From Nannocystis sp. (GTDB lineage Bacteria > Myxococcota_A > Polyangia > Nannocystales > Nannocystaceae), in the NCBI GenBank assembly GCA_016712315.1, contig JADJRG010000031.1, forward strand, positions 62,001-126,000: a stretch of DNA of 64,000 nt, written 5' to 3'. Numbering within the stretch: position 1 is the stretch's first letter; every line of letters begins with the position of its first letter. The notes beneath the pieces are model-generated. The model saw nothing but the letters and a program-made list of their open reading frames with translations. It had not been told where the DNA came from and made no database searches. This document shows positions 60,831-64,000 of this stretch, one piece after another. Made by a program: the position numbers and the translations under genes.

Positions 60831-61532
60831 TCAGGTGGCGGCGCTGCGGACGGTGCGAAACTCGATCGGCTTGGTGTAGGCGGGGCCTTGGAGGATCCGC
60901 TGGACGTAGATCCCGGGGGTGTGGATCTGGTCGGGGTCGAGGGCGCCCGCGGGCACGAGCTCTTCGACCTCGGCGATGGTGACGCGCCCGGCGGTGGCCA
61001 TGGCTTGGTTAAAATTGTTGGCGGTGCGGCGGTAGATGAGGTTGCCGTGGGTGTCGCCGCGCCAGGCCTTGACGAGCGCGAAGTCGGCGCGTAAGGCCCG
61101 CTCGAGGACGAGCCAGCGGCCGTCGATCTCGCGCACCTCTTTGCCCTCGGCGACGGGGGTGCCGTAGCCGGTGGGTGTGTAAAAAGCAGGGATGCCGGCG
61201 CCTCCGGCGCGGATCCGCTCGGCGAGGGTGCCCTGGGGGACGAGGGTGACCTTGAGCTGTCCTGAGAGATAGAGGCGCTCGAAGGCCTTGTTCTCGCCGA
61301 CGTACGAGGAGGTCATCGAGCGGACCTGGCCGGCGTCGAGGAGCACGCCGAGGCCGACGCCGTCGACGCCGCAATTGTTGGAGATGATGTCGAGCTCGCG
61401 CACGCCGCGGCGGTGGAGGGCGGTGATCAGCGCCTCCGGGTTGCCGCAGAGGCCGAAGCCGCCGACCATGATCGTCGATCCGTCGCCGATGTCGTGGATC
61501 GCCTCGTCCGCGCTCGCGTAGCTCTTGTCCAT
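60831..61532 (-). CDS. scoA: 3-oxoacid CoA-transferase subunit A
   Basis: 233 aa. MVGGFGLCGNPEALITALHR, IISNNCGVDGVGLGVLLDAG, SSYVGENKAFERLYLSGQLK and RAGGAGIPAFYTPTGYGTPV are typical of SCOT/AtoD-type alpha subunits. It is operonic with scoB. Confidence 0.95.
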   Translation of the reverse strand: MDKSYASADEAIHDIGDGSTIMVGGFGLCGNPEALITALHRRGVRELDIISNNCGVDGVGLGVLLDAGQVRSMTSSYVGENKAFERLYLSGQLKVTLVPQGTLAERIRAGGAGIPAFYTPTGYGTPVAEGKEVREIDGRWLVLERALRADFALVKAWRGDTHGNLIYRRTANNFNQAMATAGRVTIAEVEELVPAGALDPDQIHTPGIYVQRILQGPAYTKPIEFRTVRSAAT

Positions 61533-61565
61533 CGCGGCGGGATCATTTCATGAAGGCGGGCGGGG

Positions 61566-62276
61566 TTACAAGGGCCGGGGGTGGGCGGCGGCGGCGCGGA
61601 GGGCGGTGATCGCGGCGGCGTAGTCGGGGCCGTGCTCGCGGGTGCGGAGCACGCCGCTGCCGCTGACGATGATCTCGGCGCCGTCGTGGGCGACCTCGTG
61701 GATGTTGGCGCTGTGGATCCCGCCGTCGAGCTCGATGCGGCAGTCGAGGCCGCGCTCGTCGATGAGGGCGCGCAGGGCCCGGATCTTGGGCCGCACCGCG
61801 GGGATGAAGCGCTGGCCGCCGAAGCCGGGGTTGACGCTCATCAAGAGGACGAGGTCGCAGAGCTCCAACACGTGGGCGATCGCCTCGATCGGGGTGTGTG
61901 GGTTGAGCACGGCGCCGGCGAGCACGCGGCCGCCCGCGTGGTGGGGCAGGCCGCGGATCTGCTCGAGGTTGCGATGGAGGTGGCGGCAGGCCTCGGCGTG
62001 CACGGTGATCACGTCGGCGCCGGCGCGCGCGAAGTCGGCGACGTAGCGCTCGGGCTCCTCGATCATGAGGTGACAGTCGAGGGGGCGGGCGGTGAGCGGG
62101 CGCAGCGCCTCGACGACGAGGGGGCCGATGGTGATGTTGGGGACGAAGCGGCCGTCCATGACGTCGACGTGGATCCAGTCGGCGCCGGCGTGGTCGAGGG
62201 CGGTGACCTCGGCGCCGAGGCGGGCGAAGTCAGCGCTGAGGATCGAGGGGGCGATGAGCAGGGGGCGAGCGTTCAT
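61566..62276 (-). CDS. rpe: Ribulose-phosphate 3-epimerase
   Basis: 236 aa from ATG 62276; the longer frame overlaps the divergent gene and is rejected. IAPSILSADFARLGAEVTAL, DWIHVDVMDGRFVPNITIGP, DCHLMIEEPERYV, MSVNPGFGGQRFIP and ELDGGIHSANI hold the catalytic Asp and metal His residues. It interconverts ribulose-5-phosphate and xylulose-5-phosphate. It is upstream of scoA on the same strand (33 bp gap). Confidence 0.96.
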   Translation of the reverse strand: MNARPLLIAPSILSADFARLGAEVTALDHAGADWIHVDVMDGRFVPNITIGPLVVEALRPLTARPLDCHLMIEEPERYVADFARAGADVITVHAEACRHLHRNLEQIRGLPHHAGGRVLAGAVLNPHTPIEAIAHVLELCDLVLLMSVNPGFGGQRFIPAVRPKIRALRALIDERGLDCRIELDGGIHSANIHEVAHDGAEIIVSGSGVLRTREHGPDYAAAITALRAAAAHPRPL

Positions 62277-62360
62277 GCGCGAGCGGCTACATAGCATGAG
62301 GGCCGAGGGGCGAGGTCGCGCGGGTGGCGCCGCGGACTGGTAGGTGACGCGCAGGTAGAG

Positions 62361-62702
62361 GTGGCGATATGCTGCGGCCTCGTCTTGCCGGACGCTCAAC
62401 TGACCAGCCGCGTCGCCGCGATCAAGGAGCTGCTCGAGGCGTTTCGCTTCGAGCGCGGGATCTATATGGCGATCACGCTGATGTCGCTGTTTATCCTGCT
62501 CGGCTCGGCGATGTCGTTGATGTTCCGCGATCGCAGCGGCATGTTCGAGGGGATCGGGCTGTTCAGCGCGTCGGGGGCGATCACGTATACGACGGGCCGG
62601 CTGCTGCGGATGTGGAGCGACGCGATCCGGATCTTGGGGGTGATCCCCGAGGAGAGCGGATCGGGCGAGTCGAAGTCCAAAGAGAAGGAGAAGGGCGGGT
62701 GA
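62361..62702 (+). CDS. Small two-helix membrane protein upstream of the pYEATS gene
   Basis: 113 aa from GTG 62361 (TTG 62385 is also possible). An N-terminal amphipathic part (VAAIKELLEAFRFERG) is followed by helix 1 (YMAITLMSLFILLGSAMSLM) and helix 2 (FEGIGLFSASGAITYTTGRL), then a charged tail (EESGSGESKSKEKEKGG). No family is recognised; two-helix proteins of this size occur as membrane effectors or anchors in prokaryotic conflict systems. Its stop overlaps the next GTG (GTGA), so both are co-translated. Confidence 0.7.
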   Translation: MAICCGLVLPDAQLTSRVAAIKELLEAFRFERGIYMAITLMSLFILLGSAMSLMFRDRSGMFEGIGLFSASGAITYTTGRLLRMWSDAIRILGVIPEESGSGESKSKEKEKGG

Positions 62703-63715
62703 GCGAGCAAGGGCTCGACCTCGCGGCGCTGCGGCGATCGTCGACGCGCGCGGGCTTGGTGTCGCTGGTCGGGGCGCTGCTGGTGTTCGGCGGGTTGGGG
62801 CTCGGCGCGTATCGGGTGGCGACGCTGCAGGAGGAGATCGCGGGGCTGGCGACGGTGCGCGAGGCGAAGGCGGTGGAGGTGGAGGCGCTGAGCAGCGCCG
62901 AGGACGCGCTGCGCCGCGAGAATGAGGCGCTGGCGGCGGCCAAGGGGTCGCTGTTGGCGATCAAGGAGGCGCTCGAGGAGGAGCGCCTGAAGTTGAACAC
63001 CGAGGTCGAGGGGCTGCGGGCGGAGCGCGACCGGCTGCGTGAGGGCATGATGTCGATGAGCGCGCTGGTCGGCGGCGAGGCGGCGCCCGCGGCTCCGGCG
63101 TCGATCGGGCTCGGTAGCGGTAAGTCGGTGACGAAGTGGAGCGGCGGGCTGGTGCAGGTGCGGCGCGAGCTGGAGGTCGCGATGCCGCTGTCAGTGCGGA
63201 TCCAGCCGCGGGCGTCGGTGACGCCGCTCGACGGCGGACGCTCGACCTTCGCGCTGTGGCTCGAGATGCCAGAGGATCTGGCGGGCGAGATCGAGCGCGT
63301 GAATTATCTCTTCAATCACCCGAGCTTCCGCGACCAGAACCGGACGATCAGCGAGCGCGAGGGCGGCTTCCTGGTGAGCTATGTCGGTTGGGGCTGCCTG
63401 GATTCGGTGGTGCTGACGATCCAGCGCAAGAGCGGCGAGCGCGACAAGTGGGTGGTGAACCCGTGCCAACTGCTCGAGAAGGAGGGCACACAGAGCGAGC
63501 TGGAGCCCAATCGCGGGGTCGAGAGGGCGACGGGGCTTGAACCAAGGGCGCCGACGCTGCCGGGATCGGGGCAGGGTGAGGCGCCGCCAGAGCTGGGGCA
63601 GAGGCCGTCGGTTGGGCCGCTGGAGCGGCCACTGGAGCGGCCGCCGGAGCGGCCACTGGAGCGGCCGCCGGTGAAGCTGCCGGTGCCCTCGAAGCAGCGT
63701 GTGCCGCCCGGCTAG
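62699..63715 (+). CDS. Membrane-anchored coiled-coil protein with a prokaryotic YEATS (pYEATS) domain
   Basis: 338 aa from GTG 62699. One membrane helix (GLVSLVGALLVFGGLGLGAY, about 19-38), a coiled coil (about 44-115; RRENEALAAAKGSLLAIKEA), then a beta-rich domain (about 140-255) with FALWLEMPEDLAGEIERVNY, LFNHPSFRDQNRTI and GFLVSYVGWGCLDSVVLTIQ. The HPSF, later GF and GWG elements match the pYEATS outline. The tail is Pro/Arg-rich with ERPLERPPERPLERPP. pYEATS domains are predicted ligand-binding modules in prokaryotic signalling and conflict systems; the ligand here is unknown. Confidence 0.75.
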   Translation: MSEQGLDLAALRRSSTRAGLVSLVGALLVFGGLGLGAYRVATLQEEIAGLATVREAKAVEVEALSSAEDALRRENEALAAAKGSLLAIKEALEEERLKLNTEVEGLRAERDRLREGMMSMSALVGGEAAPAAPASIGLGSGKSVTKWSGGLVQVRRELEVAMPLSVRIQPRASVTPLDGGRSTFALWLEMPEDLAGEIERVNYLFNHPSFRDQNRTISEREGGFLVSYVGWGCLDSVVLTIQRKSGERDKWVVNPCQLLEKEGTQSELEPNRGVERATGLEPRAPTLPGSGQGEAPPELGQRPSVGPLERPLERPPERPLERPPVKLPVPSKQRVPPG

Positions 63716-63841
63716 CGGCGATCCGGCGCAGCCGCTCGCCGACGCTCGCGGCAGCTACTGGTACCATGTTCAGGTCGCGTGGTGAAATTTTGGTAGCTCA
63801 ACGCGCGCTTTGATCGTGTATGAGTCAAGTGCAGGTGCGCT

Positions 63842-64000
63842 GTGAGTGACCACGTGACGACGACCGATGATGCGCCTGGGCCGGTGATGCGGGGGCGGCT
63901 GCGCTTGACGCGGATGCCCGCGTTGTTGCTGGAGCTGCACGACTCGGCGGCCACCGGCAGCCTGCGGGTGCGCCGCGGTGACGTGGAGAAGTGGGTGTGG
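63842..64000 (+). CDS. DUF4388-like protein, 5' part only
   Basis: 53 codons from GTG 63842 run to the window edge. After MSDHVTTTDDAPGPVMRGRL the segment LTRMPALLLELHDSAATGSL and RVRRGDVEKWVW is the start of a DUF4388 domain, like the GTLCDVLALLAQTGWRGEL part of the protein at 11491-12744. The rest lies outside the window. Confidence 0.6.
   Translation, partial: MSDHVTTTDDAPGPVMRGRLRLTRMPALLLELHDSAATGSLRVRRGDVEKWVW

Overview
The window is about 64 kb of very GC-rich DNA from a bacterium that I infer to be a myxobacterium, most likely of the Nannocystis type (suborder Nannocystineae). The basis is the high GC, a gram-negative Tol envelope system, a eukaryote-like Ser/Thr kinase, many receiver/Hpt/HATPase signalling proteins, two DUF4388 proteins, a latex-clearing/MpaB-type oxygenase, and above all many predicted lipoproteins in which a lipobox Cys is followed by a low-complexity Ser/Thr/Gly/Asp linker. 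Genes are packed tightly, often with 1-30 nt gaps or ATGA/GTGA/TTGA overlaps. I see no phage, IS element, CRISPR array or rRNA, and one tRNA.

Layout. 1-5.2 kb: tail of a lipoprotein-like gene, a TPR/membrane protein, a gene-poor stretch, an FAD monooxygenase, a GST and a lipoprotein. 5.3-10.1 kb (minus strand): GGDEF diguanylate cyclase, FtsB/DivIC, RluA-type pseudouridine synthase, FabH, and tRNA-Ala(GGC) with a strong terminator. 10.3-20.4 kb: an ExbB/ExbD pair, a DUF4388 protein, a minus-strand run (three lipoproteins, a hypothetical, a CBS protein), then a tolQ-tolR-tolA-tolB operon closed by a clear terminator; no pal is visible. 20.4-28.4 kb: Ppx/GppA phosphatase, MurE, an SseB-like protein, a coiled-coil protein, an outer-membrane barrel, an Lcp/MpaB-like oxygenase and a second TPR/membrane protein. 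28.4-38.2 kb: lipoproteins, a Ser/Thr kinase, a lipoprotein with an ExbD-like domain, a zinc-ribbon rhomboid protease, an eight-heme cytochrome c, a receiver, an Hpt protein and a LuxR-type regulator. 38.4-47.2 kb: alpha/beta hydrolase, TPR protein, M23 peptidase lipoprotein, repeat-rich lipoproteins, a HEAT protein, a GNAT acetyltransferase and an HATPase protein. 47.3-52.6 kb: Ycf35-like protein, Tat-exported molybdopterin enzyme with a PepSY membrane partner, Ycf46-like AAA ATPase, SmpB, ComF and a hotdog protein. 52.6-64 kb: P460-like cytochrome, a hybrid histidine kinase split by an apparent frameshift, thioesterase, AtoE-type transporter, VWA lipoprotein, Cys-rich surface protein, SCOT-type CoA-transferase A and B, Rpe, a two-gene membrane/pYEATS module, and the start of a second DUF4388 protein.

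How they fit together. Housekeeping functions (cell division, peptidoglycan synthesis, envelope energisation, trans-translation, fatty-acid initiation, pentose phosphate) are mixed with myxobacterial accessory genes for signalling and surface display. AtoE with the CoA-transferase suggests short-chain fatty acid or ketoacid use. Points most worth a second look are the pYEATS module, the single-base frameshift in the hybrid kinase, the ExbD-like domain on a lipoprotein, the duplicated convergent gene pair at 0-0.9 and 27.6-29.4 kb, and the Lcp-like oxygenase.
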